Below are positions 1 through 7,748 of a DNA stretch of 64,000 nt, piece by piece. The position numbers and the translations under genes are program-made. The first letter of the stretch is position 1, and each line of letters starts with the position of its first letter. Origin of the DNA: Nitrospira sp. (GTDB lineage: Bacteria; Nitrospirota; Nitrospiria; Nitrospirales; Nitrospiraceae); assembly GCA_024760545.1 (NCBI GenBank), contig CP060501.1:967501-1031500 (forward strand). Reading direction: 5' to 3'. The notes under the pieces were generated by a model that worked only from the letters and a program-made list of their open reading frames with translations, was not told the origin of the DNA and did not search any database.

Positions 1-254
1 AGCTGATAGGACATGAGCCCATCCAAGAGCGCGATACCCACGGTATCGCTTTCCCTCCCGATCCGCAGACCAGGAGTCGTATGCGGTATTAGCTAACCTT
101 TCGGCTAGTTATTCCCCACTCGAGGGTAGGTTACCCATGTATTCCTCACCCGTTCGCCGCTTTACAAACGTATTGCTACGTCTTCTCGCTCGACTTGCAT
201 GTATTAGGCCCGCCGCCAGCGTTCGTTCTGAGCCAGGATCAAACTCTCAAATAG
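1..254 (-). rRNA. rrs: 16S ribosomal RNA, 5' portion (runs off left edge)
   Basis: Read on the minus strand, the segment starts with the universal 16S 5' motif GAGTTTGATCCTGGCTCAG (complement at about 226-244), followed by AACGAACGC and the helix sequences typical of the first 250 bases of 16S. The rest of the gene lies left of the window. The exact mature 5' end is estimated by counting back from the conserved motif, so it may be off by a few bases. The sequence agrees with what I recall of Nitrospira 16S, but this was not searched. Confidence 0.95.
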
Positions 255-320
255 GTGTTCTTAGAATTTGGACCAAGGGCCACCACTTCAATACACCTTA
301 CACCTTGCTCAACGTCCACT

Positions 321-340
321 ATTCAGTTGTCAAAGAACGA
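321..340 (-). promoter_or_regulatory. rRNA leader boxA-like antitermination element
   Basis: On the minus strand, about 70 bases before the 16S 5' end, the leader reads GTTCTTTGACAACTGAAT. This matches the boxA-type element (…TTCTTTGA(A/C)AACTGAA…) that precedes 16S genes in many bacteria and binds the NusB/S10 antitermination complex. Assignment is by sequence and position only. Confidence 0.65.
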
Positions 341-364
341 TCACGTTCATCACGCGAGCCGCGC

Positions 365-393
365 ACTATACAACGTGCTGCGTCGCGTGTCAA
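365..393 (-). promoter_or_regulatory. rRNA operon promoter (-35/-10)
   Basis: On the minus strand a TTGACA box (393-388) is followed after exactly 17 bases by TATAGT (370-365), a near-consensus sigma70 promoter pointing into the 16S gene. An A/T-rich tract (about 400-418) sits directly upstream of the -35 and could act as an UP element. Predicted start of transcription is near 357, giving a leader of about 100 bases that contains the boxA element. Confidence 0.85.
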
Positions 394-575
394 GGGACCC
401 GCTCGAAATAAATTCGGGTAGTTTCCCTTCGGCACCGCACCGTGACTCGCCGTCAGGCGCGGTCATCAGGCAGGAACACAAAACCAACGAACAGGTGGCA
501 AGATAACAAGGTAGATCCCAAGAGTCAAGAGGCCCACCGATGTATTAATCGCACGGCAGTGTATAATCAAACGCC

Positions 576-1613
576 ATGACAGACTTTCGCGATAGATTTT
601 CAATCCGTCGACGCGCGCTGCTCAAAGCCATCGGTCTTGGAACCTTGGCAGGCAGCGTCGGCGGCTGCGATGCCGTTGGCGGTGTGTTCGGTCGCATGTT
701 CGCCGTTCCTTCTCGTGACACCACGTATTTCACGCCAAACTCCAAATTCTACATAGTCAATTATGCTGATGGGGCCGTCTCCGCCTCGCGTGACCTGAAC
801 ATCGAACAGTGGAAACTGAACATCAAAGGCTCGGTGAAGACGCCGATGTCGCTCGGCTGGCGCGATATTTTGAACCGCGATTCCTACGATCAAATCTCTA
901 CCTTGATGTGCATCGACACGCTGCCGGGGGGCGACAGTATCGGCACGGCGACGTGGCGCGGCATCTCGCTCAAGAAACTGCTGCTTGATTGCGGCGCCGA
1001 CGCGGACACGGCGCGTGATGTTGTGTTCCGCGCCATCGACGGCTACGATGACAGTATCCCGTTCACCCGCGCGATGCAGGACGACGTCATGCTTGCGTTC
1101 CTGATGAATGGCGAGAAGCTCGCGAAGGAGCACGGGTTCCCGCTCAGGCTGATCGTGCCCGGCCTCTATGGCATCAAGAACGTGAAGTGGATCGTGGAAA
1201 TTGAGGTCTATCCGGGGGACTACAAAGGCTACTGGCAGCGCAAAGGCTGGACCGATGACGGCACGATCAAAGTGTTCTCACGTATCGATTCACCAGGGCA
1301 TTACCAAACATTGCGCGGACAAGAGCACACATTTCGAGGCATCGCCTTCGGCGGACCCAACAGCATCAGCAAAGTGGAATTGAGTTTTGATGCCGGACGC
1401 ACCTGGAACGACTGTCAAATCGAGCCCCCCATGTCGCCCTATTCCTGGGTCATATGGAGCTACACGTGGCGGCCGCCAAAGCCCGGAAAGTTTCAGACCG
1501 TCGTCCGTGCAACCGACACAAAGGGACAACTCCAGATTGCCGAAATCGTCCGTCCCCAACCAGCCGGTGCCAGCGGGTATCACACGATTATTTCGGAAGT
1601 AACAGAACTCTAA
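576..1613 (+). CDS. Sulfite-oxidase-like molybdopterin oxidoreductase, Tat-exported
   Basis: A 345-residue protein of the sulfite oxidase / YedY-type molybdenum cofactor family. The N-terminus carries a twin-arginine motif (RRRALLK, residues ~11-17) and a near-lipobox (SVGGC), so export by Tat, perhaps as a lipoprotein, is likely. The oxidoreductase domain spans roughly residues 60-230, with the probable Mo-ligating cysteine in STLMCIDTLPGG and a WRGI segment after it. The C-terminal ~100 residues (FRGIAFGGPNSISKVELSFD, then AGRTW) match the Mo-co dimerisation domain of sulfite oxidases. Substrate is unknown. A TATAAT lies at 562-567, only 9 bases before the ATG, so the message may be nearly leaderless. 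It is divergent from the rRNA operon. Confidence 0.88.
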   Translation: MTDFRDRFSIRRRALLKAIGLGTLAGSVGGCDAVGGVFGRMFAVPSRDTTYFTPNSKFYIVNYADGAVSASRDLNIEQWKLNIKGSVKTPMSLGWRDILNRDSYDQISTLMCIDTLPGGDSIGTATWRGISLKKLLLDCGADADTARDVVFRAIDGYDDSIPFTRAMQDDVMLAFLMNGEKLAKEHGFPLRLIVPGLYGIKNVKWIVEIEVYPGDYKGYWQRKGWTDDGTIKVFSRIDSPGHYQTLRGQEHTFRGIAFGGPNSISKVELSFDAGRTWNDCQIEPPMSPYSWVIWSYTWRPPKPGKFQTVVRATDTKGQLQIAEIVRPQPAGASGYHTIISEVTEL

Positions 1614-1755
1614 AACACGTTACCGCTACCATCCTCGGTCATTAGCCACCTCAACGTTTTCACCACCTACGCTTCAGCGCCCAAACGCTTTGTGTATCGT
1701 AAGCCTTCCTTACTGACCTAAAATTGGAGTACCATGACGCCATTGGAGAACACTG

Positions 1756-2580
1756 ATGGCTGATCCGCCGCTGTCAACTCCAGTTGCGCACGGTGATTAC
1801 CGGCAGAGCGCACTCGAGATTTCGACGGTCCAATCCGCTGACGATGTGCTCAAGCAAGCCGACGCCCTTACGCGGCGCGACTCGCGCGCTGATTTGATGC
1901 AGGCGGCTCAGTACTATCTCTCTGCCGCGCATTTTCTCGAAACCCAAGATCCTCCTAAGTCGATACAAGCCTACCACAATGCCGGGCAGCAACTGCATTG
2001 GTTACAGCACTTCGCGCAAGCCGGACGGGCGTTTTCCAACGCCGGCCGAGTGGCGGAACGAGCGGCGGCGGCAATGTCTGCCGGGCCGGACCAACATCGG
2101 TTGCAGCATCTCGCCGTGCGGGCCTATTCGAGATCGAATAACTCTTTCGCCGAAGCGGGGGAGTTGGATGCGTCAGAAGCAGAATACCTGAACGAGCGAA
2201 ACGCGCGACTCGTCTGGTCCAAAATGCAGGGCAAGCATCCGTTGGCACTCTCGACATGGAAGGCGACGAGCAATTTCGGGACGAGCGTTTCGCGCTGGGT
2301 AGCATGGATCGGCGGGGCGCTCGTAGGATTCAGCTTGCTGTACGAGTTGTTCTTCCGTTTGCATTGGTTCGAACCGATGGGTAACACAACACCTTCACCC
2401 TGGATTCCCTTGTGGTCCGGATTTTATTACACCATCAACGTTACCTCGTCACTGGCGCTTGTGGAATACCAACCGGTTCATCCCATCTGCCAAGCCGTGG
2501 TCATGCTCAACGTGATTGCCGGCTATCTCCTCCTCGGAATCGGCATCGGCATGGTGGGACGCATGATGCGAACCCATTAG
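1756..2580 (+). CDS. SNAP/TPR-like protein with C-terminal two-helix pore-like membrane domain
   Basis: 274 residues, no family named with certainty. Residues ~45-165 are a run of Ala/Tyr-rich helix pairs (YYLSAAHFLE, AYHNAGQQLHW, AGRAFSNAGRVAE, AYSRSNNSFAEAGE) like a TPR or SNAP solenoid. The C-terminal third has a first membrane helix (WVAWIGGALVGFSLLYELFF), a re-entrant-like stretch (GFYYTINVTSSLALVEYQP) and a second helix (AVVMLNVIAGYLLLGIGIGM). This order and the text FYYTINVTSS…VEYQPVHPICQ resemble the pore of two-TM ion channels (YFSxxTxTTVGYGDxxP), but the TVGYG filter is replaced. Cytoplasmic N-domain plus membrane pore-like domain is inferred. Confidence 0.6.
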   Translation: MADPPLSTPVAHGDYRQSALEISTVQSADDVLKQADALTRRDSRADLMQAAQYYLSAAHFLETQDPPKSIQAYHNAGQQLHWLQHFAQAGRAFSNAGRVAERAAAAMSAGPDQHRLQHLAVRAYSRSNNSFAEAGELDASEAEYLNERNARLVWSKMQGKHPLALSTWKATSNFGTSVSRWVAWIGGALVGFSLLYELFFRLHWFEPMGNTTPSPWIPLWSGFYYTINVTSSLALVEYQPVHPICQAVVMLNVIAGYLLLGIGIGMVGRMMRTH

Positions 2581-2658
2581 TGCATCAGGCCAGTCGAAGG
2601 GAACAGCTCGGATTTCGTCGCGAAAGGAATGACGATGATCCCCGCCCGAACCCACTTC

Positions 2659-2895
2659 TTATTGGAGCAGTGAGTCCCGGGCGATCTGGTCCTTGCGGAT
2701 CTCGTATTCTTTTTGATCGATCTTCCCAGCCTTGAAGTCTTGCTCCACCCGATCTTTCTGGCGCTTGAGGTGATACTCATAGCCACCCCCGGCCGCTCCG
2801 GCACCGACTACTCCGCCCAAGATGCCGCTCCCGACTGCACCTGAGCATCCCGTAAGCAGCACCAAACAAACGATGGCCACAGTTAGGTTCTTCAT
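2659..2895 (-). CDS. Small lipoprotein with glycine-zipper and SHOCT-like tail
   Basis: 78 residues from the second ATG, chosen because GGAGG lies 5 bases before it; a start 12 bases upstream is possible. A signal peptide ends in a lipobox (LVLLTGC), followed by a Gly/Ala-rich membrane-like segment (GILGGVVGAGAAGGG) and a basic/acidic tail (DFKAGKIDQKEYEIRKDQI) like the SHOCT short helix motif. It lies downstream of lspA, whose product would process it. Function unknown; similar small glycine-zipper lipoproteins sit in the outer envelope. Confidence 0.7.
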   Translation of the reverse strand: MKNLTVAIVCLVLLTGCSGAVGSGILGGVVGAGAAGGGYEYHLKRQKDRVEQDFKAGKIDQKEYEIRKDQIARDSLLQ

Positions 2896-2949
2896 ACAGA
2901 CCTCCATGGAATCAACAGTCGGATCTCTTGCAGCTGCAAAAATCCAGAC

Positions 2950-3450
2950 CTATCCATTTACGGACGTACGAGGTCGCTGCAACATCTCGAACACCAACAG
3001 CGATAGACCGATCGTAATGCAGACATCCGCCACATTGAAGATGCCGGTGCGCAGGTTGCCGATACCGAGATTCATGAAATCGATGACGCGCCCGTCGTGA
3101 AGCACACGATCCAGGAGGTTACCTATGCCTCCGCTCAGGACGAGACTCCAGGCAGCGGCCGAGAGTAGCGGCACCTGCTTGGCGACGAAGAGAAAGATCA
3201 CCAACCCGGCAAGCCACAACGAGGGGAACACTTGAAACAGAATGACTCGCAACCCCTCGGACAACCCTGTGCCAAGGCTCAAGAAGGCCCCGGTATTCTC
3301 TGCATATTCCAGGCGAACGGTATCGTGGAACCAGGATCGCGGAGGTTCAGTGGACAAGTATTGTTGGGCCACATCTTTCGTGATCTGATCGCAGCCTGCA
3401 CAGAGGATGAGCAACAGAAGAATCAACCAGCTTCGTGTGAACGGAGGCAT
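2950..3450 (-). CDS. lspA: Lipoprotein signal peptidase (signal peptidase II)
   Basis: 166 residues, the usual length for LspA. It cleaves signal peptides of diacylglyceryl-modified prolipoproteins in the inner membrane. Four membrane helices are visible, with the conserved start CDQITKD, the Asn/Gly box (EYAENTGAFLSL), and the two catalytic aspartate boxes GNLLDR…GRVIDF and GIFNVADV. It lies 48 bases downstream of the deaminase gene and is followed by a lipoprotein gene, so the three probably form one minus-strand transcript. Confidence 0.95.
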   Translation of the reverse strand: MPPFTRSWLILLLLILCAGCDQITKDVAQQYLSTEPPRSWFHDTVRLEYAENTGAFLSLGTGLSEGLRVILFQVFPSLWLAGLVIFLFVAKQVPLLSAAAWSLVLSGGIGNLLDRVLHDGRVIDFMNLGIGNLRTGIFNVADVCITIGLSLLVFEMLQRPRTSVNG

Positions 3451-3498
3451 GCTGCTATAGTTTACCCATGCATCGATGCTTTTGACAAAAATCGCTCC

Positions 3499-3969
3499 TT
3501 ACACACCAGATTTCATCTGTTTCCGCCGCCAGCCCTCGAAGAGCTTCACCCCCTCCTCACGAAGGACGTCTGCCACTACGTCCACATTGCTGCGGCTGAG
3601 CTGATTCATCAGCGAGGAAGGAATGTGAATTTGACGGATGCCGGCTTTGTCGGCATCCTCGATTCGGCTGGCGTATACAATCCTCGTGATCTTCGCCCAG
3701 ACACAGGCCGCGAAGCACATTGGGCACGGTTCGCAAGTGCTGTACATCGTTGCTGTGGGGAGTTCGAGCGACTTGATTTTACGGCCGGCTTCTCTGATCG
3801 CCTGAATTTCCGCATGAGCGGTCGTATCCATGCCGGATTTGGCGCTGTTGTGCGCGATCGCGACAACCTGCCCTCGGCTGACAAGACACGCGCCGAAGGG
3901 CATCTCTCCCTTCTCGACCCCCTGCCGGGCCGCTTGAAGAGCCAGCCGGATGAAATCCGCATCAGACAT
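3499..3969 (-). CDS. Guanine deaminase-like nucleoside/base deaminase
   Basis: 156 residues of the cytidine/deoxycytidylate deaminase fold. The zinc site is complete: HAE (TTAHAEIQAIREAG, His ligand and catalytic Glu) and CEPCPMC (two Cys ligands). The Ala-rich stretch after it (AACVWAKITRIVYA) and the overall length fit guanine deaminases of the GuaD type better than the tRNA adenosine deaminase TadA, though TadA-like activity is not excluded. Soluble and cytoplasmic. Upstream of and co-directional with lspA. Confidence 0.8.
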   Translation of the reverse strand: MSDADFIRLALQAARQGVEKGEMPFGACLVSRGQVVAIAHNSAKSGMDTTAHAEIQAIREAGRKIKSLELPTATMYSTCEPCPMCFAACVWAKITRIVYASRIEDADKAGIRQIHIPSSLMNQLSRSNVDVVADVLREEGVKLFEGWRRKQMKSGV

Positions 3970-4049
3970 GGCGACTCGCTGCTGGATGTGGGGCTGATCC
4001 GGATACTTCCCGAAAGGACCTAAGGCTTCTGGAAATCTCGAAACCGTAG

Positions 4050-4283
4050 TTAGGACGACTTATCCTTGCGTGGCCGACCGACGGGCAACTTGCCACGTCT
4101 TTTGCCGAACCGCTTCCCCTTCTCGAGTTTCTTGAGCGTGGATAAAATCGCGGATTCGACGACACCGGTTAGCGTCAGCTTGGGGCTCCAATAGACGACG
4201 GTTCGCAACCGTTCCACCATATCGGCAGAAAGAGACAGTGTGACTCTTTCCTTACGTTTCCTGGTCTGCCGTTTTTGTTTCAT
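4050..4283 (-). CDS. Small basic ribbon-helix-helix-like protein
   Basis: 77 residues, strongly basic at both ends (MKQKRQTRKRKERV at the start, RFGKRRGKLPVGRPRKDKSS at the end). The middle (VTLSLSADMVERLRTVVYW…TLTGVVESAILSTL) has the strand-helix-helix pattern of ribbon-helix-helix DNA-binding proteins. The tail GRPRK is an AT-hook-like motif. It probably binds DNA as a dimer; its target is unknown. It lies 80 bases upstream of the deaminase gene in the same direction. Confidence 0.65.
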   Translation of the reverse strand: MKQKRQTRKRKERVTLSLSADMVERLRTVVYWSPKLTLTGVVESAILSTLKKLEKGKRFGKRRGKLPVGRPRKDKSS

Positions 4284-4558
4284 GCCACGATCTCCTTCAC
4301 GACTGGAGTAATCCTTGGAATCCGAACATATACTTGCATATCATGCCCTATCCCTTCGCGCAAGTACACTTTGCGGGCAATTGCCCAGCTGGCCATTTGA
4401 GACAGGAGGAAGTTACGTAAGCAGACTCTCTGCTCTTTGTCGATAAATCTCAATAGGTAGAGGAATGATCAGCGTGACTCGGATAGACGCGTCACGAAAC
4501 AATCGGACGGAGAATGCGTTCATGCAATCTGCGAATGTCGGTCATGCCCTTCAACGAA

Positions 4559-5113
4559 TCAAAATCCGATACCGAATCCACCGCCGCCGCCCATTCGCCC
4601 CCCCGAGCCTCCGAAGATTCCAAGCGAAAGACCCGGCCGAGGTCGAGCGTAGTTCGGAGATTGCTCCGTCCAGCTGTGCAAATGTTTCACGATCAGGACA
4701 GGGTACCGATACTCGACATCGTCAAGATGCTCGGTCTTTTCCCCGACCACCTCGCCAACAACCGTCATCTTCGTTCCGTTCACAATGGTCGCGGGATCCA
4801 AGAACTCTTGCTGGAGTGCGAGAAATCGGCCTTGTGACTGTTGGCGGTCAAAAATCGGTTTCTCTCCTTTATCAAGCGGTAATTGCAGGAATTCGATTTG
4901 GGTGCCGTCTTTCAGCCGCTTTGCATTTAACACTTCGCCACCCAGTACCAACACCTTCCCTTTATACGCGTGTGGAGCATCCACGACTTCACGAAACGTG
5001 ACAGCTCTATCGACGAGAGGCTCCAGCGATTCAGGGATCACTCGCTGTGATGAACACCCAGCCATCAGAACGATGATCACCAGCCAGCACGGGTTGAGAG
5101 ATTGCAGACGCAT
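4559..5113 (-). CDS. Slp-family outer membrane lipoprotein
   Basis: 184 residues. A signal peptide with lipobox (VLMAGC) is followed by a Slp-type domain: AYKGKVLVLGGEVLNAK, QLPLDKGEKP, QGRFLA, EFLDP and VGEVVGEK all line up with the core of E. coli Slp. The tail is a Gly-rich low-complexity stretch (GGSGGRMGGGGGFGIGF). Slp proteins are outer membrane lipoproteins induced by starvation or acid; the role here is unknown. Single-gene transcript divergent from the gene at 5269. Confidence 0.85.
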   Translation of the reverse strand: MRLQSLNPCWLVIIVLMAGCSSQRVIPESLEPLVDRAVTFREVVDAPHAYKGKVLVLGGEVLNAKRLKDGTQIEFLQLPLDKGEKPIFDRQQSQGRFLALQQEFLDPATIVNGTKMTVVGEVVGEKTEHLDDVEYRYPVLIVKHLHSWTEQSPNYARPRPGLSLGIFGGSGGRMGGGGGFGIGF

Positions 5114-5268
5114 ATCGACACTATAACGCGATGCCTAACCTGTTGCTACTTGTGAAAACCCTGAGTGTGACGACTAACCGTCTTTCCCCTCGTGCCGGCT
5201 TCAGTTATGATGCAGAATCAGGTGTGGTTTGCCGAGTTGTTGGCTGTGTTCCGTTCATAGAGGTGAAC

Positions 5269-5925
5269 ATGCGGAAATTCGTTCTGACCGTCATGCTGCT
5301 GGTCGCACCGTTTGGCCTTTCCTCTTGTGACAAGGCCTATATCGCCACCATGGAAAAGATGGGCTACGCCAAGCGCGACATTCTGAGCAGCCGCGTCAAA
5401 TCGGCGCGCGACGCCCAAGAGGACGCCAAGAAAGACATTCAGAGCACCCTGGATCAGTTTGGGAAAGTGGTCTCTTACGAAGGTGGAGATCTGGAAGCGA
5501 CGTATAAGAAGTTGAGCGGCGAACTAGAGACCAGTGAAGACAGCGCGAAGGCGGTCAGGAAGCGAATCGAGGATGTCGAAAGCGTGGCCGATGCTCTATT
5601 CTCCGAGTGGGAACAGGAGCTCAGCCAATACTCAAGCGCCGATCTACGCCGGAAGAGCCAAGCCAAACTGACCCAGACCAAGAGCCGCTACAAAGATATG
5701 CTGGCGGCCATGAAACGGGCTGAGCAGCGGATCGAACCGGTTCTCAGACCGTTGCGCGACCAAGTGCTTTACCTGAAACATAATCTGAACGCGCGTGCGC
5801 TTGCGGCTATCAAGGGCGAACTTATCAAGGTTGACGCGCAGGTCGATCAGCTGGTCAAAGACATGAACCGTTCCATCGCCGAAGCCGACAAGTTCATTCA
5901 ATCGATGGAGAAGGAATCGGACTGA
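5269..5925 (+). CDS. DUF2959-type coiled-coil lipoprotein
   Basis: Taken from the ATG at 5269 (RBS AGAGGTG, 218 residues); the open frame extends 46 codons upstream without a better start. Signal peptide with lipobox (GLSSC) followed by DKAYIATMEKMGYAKRDILSSRVKSA, then a long helical region (residues ~40-215) with coiled-coil spacing. The pattern matches the DUF2959 family of bacterial periplasmic/outer membrane lipoproteins with unknown function. First gene of an apparent three-gene plus-strand operon with the metallopeptidase and the FUN14-like gene. Confidence 0.75.
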   Translation: MRKFVLTVMLLVAPFGLSSCDKAYIATMEKMGYAKRDILSSRVKSARDAQEDAKKDIQSTLDQFGKVVSYEGGDLEATYKKLSGELETSEDSAKAVRKRIEDVESVADALFSEWEQELSQYSSADLRRKSQAKLTQTKSRYKDMLAAMKRAEQRIEPVLRPLRDQVLYLKHNLNARALAAIKGELIKVDAQVDQLVKDMNRSIAEADKFIQSMEKESD

Positions 5926-5949
5926 TTGCTGGCGTGACGGAGGGCCACT

Positions 5950-6813
5950 ATGCGTACCGACGGCCAACGCGAAAGCGACAACATTGAAGATCGCCGCGGC
6001 ATGGGTCCGGCCCGTATCGGACGCACAGGTGGTCTCGGTATCGGCACCATCGTGCTGGCGCTTGCGGTCAGCTATTTTACGGGCGCCAATCCACTCACTA
6101 TTCTCAACCTCCTCACCGGTGTTCAGAGTATGACCGAGGTCTCCGCGCCCTCGCAATCGGGACCGGTCGGCGCCCCGACCGACCAACTAGGCCGGTTTGC
6201 TTCCGTCGTGCTGGCCGATACCGAAACGACCTGGCGCACCCTCCTCGGTTCCCGTTACGAGGACCCGCGCATGGTCCTCTTCACCGGCGCCGTGCAGTCG
6301 GCATGCGGCACGTCCTCGTCCGCCGTCGGCCCATTCTACTGCCCCAATGATCAGCGAGTCTATTTGGACCTTGCCTTCTTCGACGAAATGGCGCATCGCT
6401 TGGGGGCCGCGGGCGACTTCGCTCAGGCCTATGTCATCGCCCATGAAGTCGGCCATCATGTGCAAAATCTCCTCGGTGTCGCAGAAAAAGTCCACCGTCT
6501 TCAGCGTCAGGTCTCCGAGGCAGAAGGAAATGCTCTGTCGGTTCGAATGGAGCTCCAGGCCGATTGTTACGCCGGAGTCTGGGGCCACCACGCCAAGCGG
6601 GAACGGAATTTGATCGAACCGGGAGATTTCGAGGATGGGCTACGCGCAGCCGCAGCCATTGGAGACGACCGTTTGCAAAAGATGTCACGGGGACACGTCC
6701 AACCGGAAAGCTGGACACATGGTTCTTCTGAGCAGCGGACGACGTGGCTTAGGCGCGGCCTTGAATCCGGCGATCCGTCCGTCTGCAACACATTTGAAGC
6801 CAAACGCCTATGA
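5950..6813 (+). CDS. ypfJ: Putative neutral zinc metallopeptidase (YpfJ family)
   Basis: 287 residues. An N-terminal cytoplasmic part with GMGPARIGRTGG, one membrane helix (LGIGTIVLALAVSYF), then the peptidase domain. The zinc site HEVGHH (in YVIAHEVGHHVQNLLG) and the downstream Glu-bearing helix (RMELQADCYAGVWGHHA) match the neutral zinc metallopeptidase family PF04228. Two cysteines near CGTSSSAVGPFYCPND are also family-typical. Likely anchored in the inner membrane with the catalytic domain outside; substrates unknown. 24 bases after the DUF2959 gene and overlapping the next gene by 4 bases. Confidence 0.9.
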   Translation: MRTDGQRESDNIEDRRGMGPARIGRTGGLGIGTIVLALAVSYFTGANPLTILNLLTGVQSMTEVSAPSQSGPVGAPTDQLGRFASVVLADTETTWRTLLGSRYEDPRMVLFTGAVQSACGTSSSAVGPFYCPNDQRVYLDLAFFDEMAHRLGAAGDFAQAYVIAHEVGHHVQNLLGVAEKVHRLQRQVSEAEGNALSVRMELQADCYAGVWGHHAKRERNLIEPGDFEDGLRAAAAIGDDRLQKMSRGHVQPESWTHGSSEQRTTWLRRGLESGDPSVCNTFEAKRL

Positions 6814-7256
6814 GCGACGCAGCGAGTAAATCTCAAGGAGGAGCCTTCGCTAAGGCGCTCGCAGCGATCCTGGCCAATCCTCCCTGGGCCGCCAAATCAT
6901 TTCTTGCCGCCGGCGCAACGACTGTCGCCGGGTTTGGCGCTTGGTTGAACGATATGATGTCGCCGGCCCTTGCGCGTGGAGGAGCCTGCTTCATCGGAGG
7001 GTTTTTGATCGGGTGGGCACTTCGAAAAACCCTGATGATCGGGCTGTTGATCGCCGGTTCCTTGCTGGCGCTCATCGCTGCCCTCAAGACGACCGGCTGG
7101 ATTCACGTGGAGTGGAGCTTGCTCCAAGCGGATGTCACCCGCAGTCTCGCCTGGGCGCAAGGGAAAGCCGAGAGCCTCAAAGAAGTGTTGACCGGTTACC
7201 TGCCCTCAGTCGGCGCCGGCGGGGTTGGAGCCTTGTTTGGATTTCGGAAGAAGTAG
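6810..7256 (+). CDS. FUN14-like small membrane protein
   Basis: 148 residues, start overlapping the metallopeptidase stop (ATGA), which indicates translational coupling. Hydrophobic segments around residues 25-45, 50-70 and 75-95, and a C-terminal GVGALFGFRKK motif, resemble the FUN14 family found in bacteria and mitochondria (in eukaryotes FUNDC1). The coupling suggests it works with the YpfJ-type peptidase in the membrane, but no function is established for bacterial members. Confidence 0.65.
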   Translation: MSDAASKSQGGAFAKALAAILANPPWAAKSFLAAGATTVAGFGAWLNDMMSPALARGGACFIGGFLIGWALRKTLMIGLLIAGSLLALIAALKTTGWIHVEWSLLQADVTRSLAWAQGKAESLKEVLTGYLPSVGAGGVGALFGFRKK

Positions 7257-7355
7257 GTGGGTAATCCAGCTATTCCGACGCTGTCCCGTACGAAACCTTA
7301 TTCCCCCTCGAGCGTACGATGATCAACCGGAAGTCAGTGCATCGGACTTATTCGT

Positions 7356-7721
7356 TCAGCGTTTCGTCACCGAGCGGACATCTAACATTCCCAGAAAGTG
7401 GCCCTCGATCGTCACTTGATCCCCGTCTTTGAGCAACACGGTTCCCATCTGACAGAGGGTCGCATAGCTGGCATCGACAACGCCGGTCTCATCCTCTACT
7501 GAAAAGGCCTGGATACACTTCTCCAATTTCGTCCTCTGGCCGATGAAGTGATTCATCCGGTAGTTCCGCACTGTGCCTTCCACCTGGACCACTTTCATCT
7601 TGTACGCTTCCGGATACGTGAACAATGAATTGATTTTTACCGGGTCGGCGGCCCATGCGGCAGATGCCAGCAGCCCTATAGTCAGCACCATCAGTCCTCT
7701 TGATCTCATCGTAGTCCTCAT
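7356..7721 (-). CDS. Secreted small OB-fold-like protein
   Basis: 121 residues; a start 12 bases downstream is possible. A Sec signal peptide ends at AWA-ADP. The mature part (VVQVEGTVRNY, KCIQAFSVEDETGVVDASY, GDQVTIEGHFLG) has the strand pattern of an OB-fold of the tRNA_anti / NirD-stress type, likely a periplasmic binding or stress protein. Two cysteines are present in the mature part. It is 27 bases downstream of the Lon-like protease gene and probably co-transcribed with it. Confidence 0.6.
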   Translation of the reverse strand: MRTTMRSRGLMVLTIGLLASAAWAADPVKINSLFTYPEAYKMKVVQVEGTVRNYRMNHFIGQRTKLEKCIQAFSVEDETGVVDASYATLCQMGTVLLKDGDQVTIEGHFLGMLDVRSVTKR

Positions 7722-7748
7722 CGTGGGTTCTCCTGATCTTGAGGGTTG

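Noticed and set aside
1-256. Open frames in the first 500 bases (94 and 83 codons)
   Set aside because: They lie in the complement of the 16S gene and its leader.
3232-4023. 263-codon plus-strand frame
   Set aside because: Antisense to lspA and the deaminase gene, which have clear motifs; no RBS and no recognisable domain.
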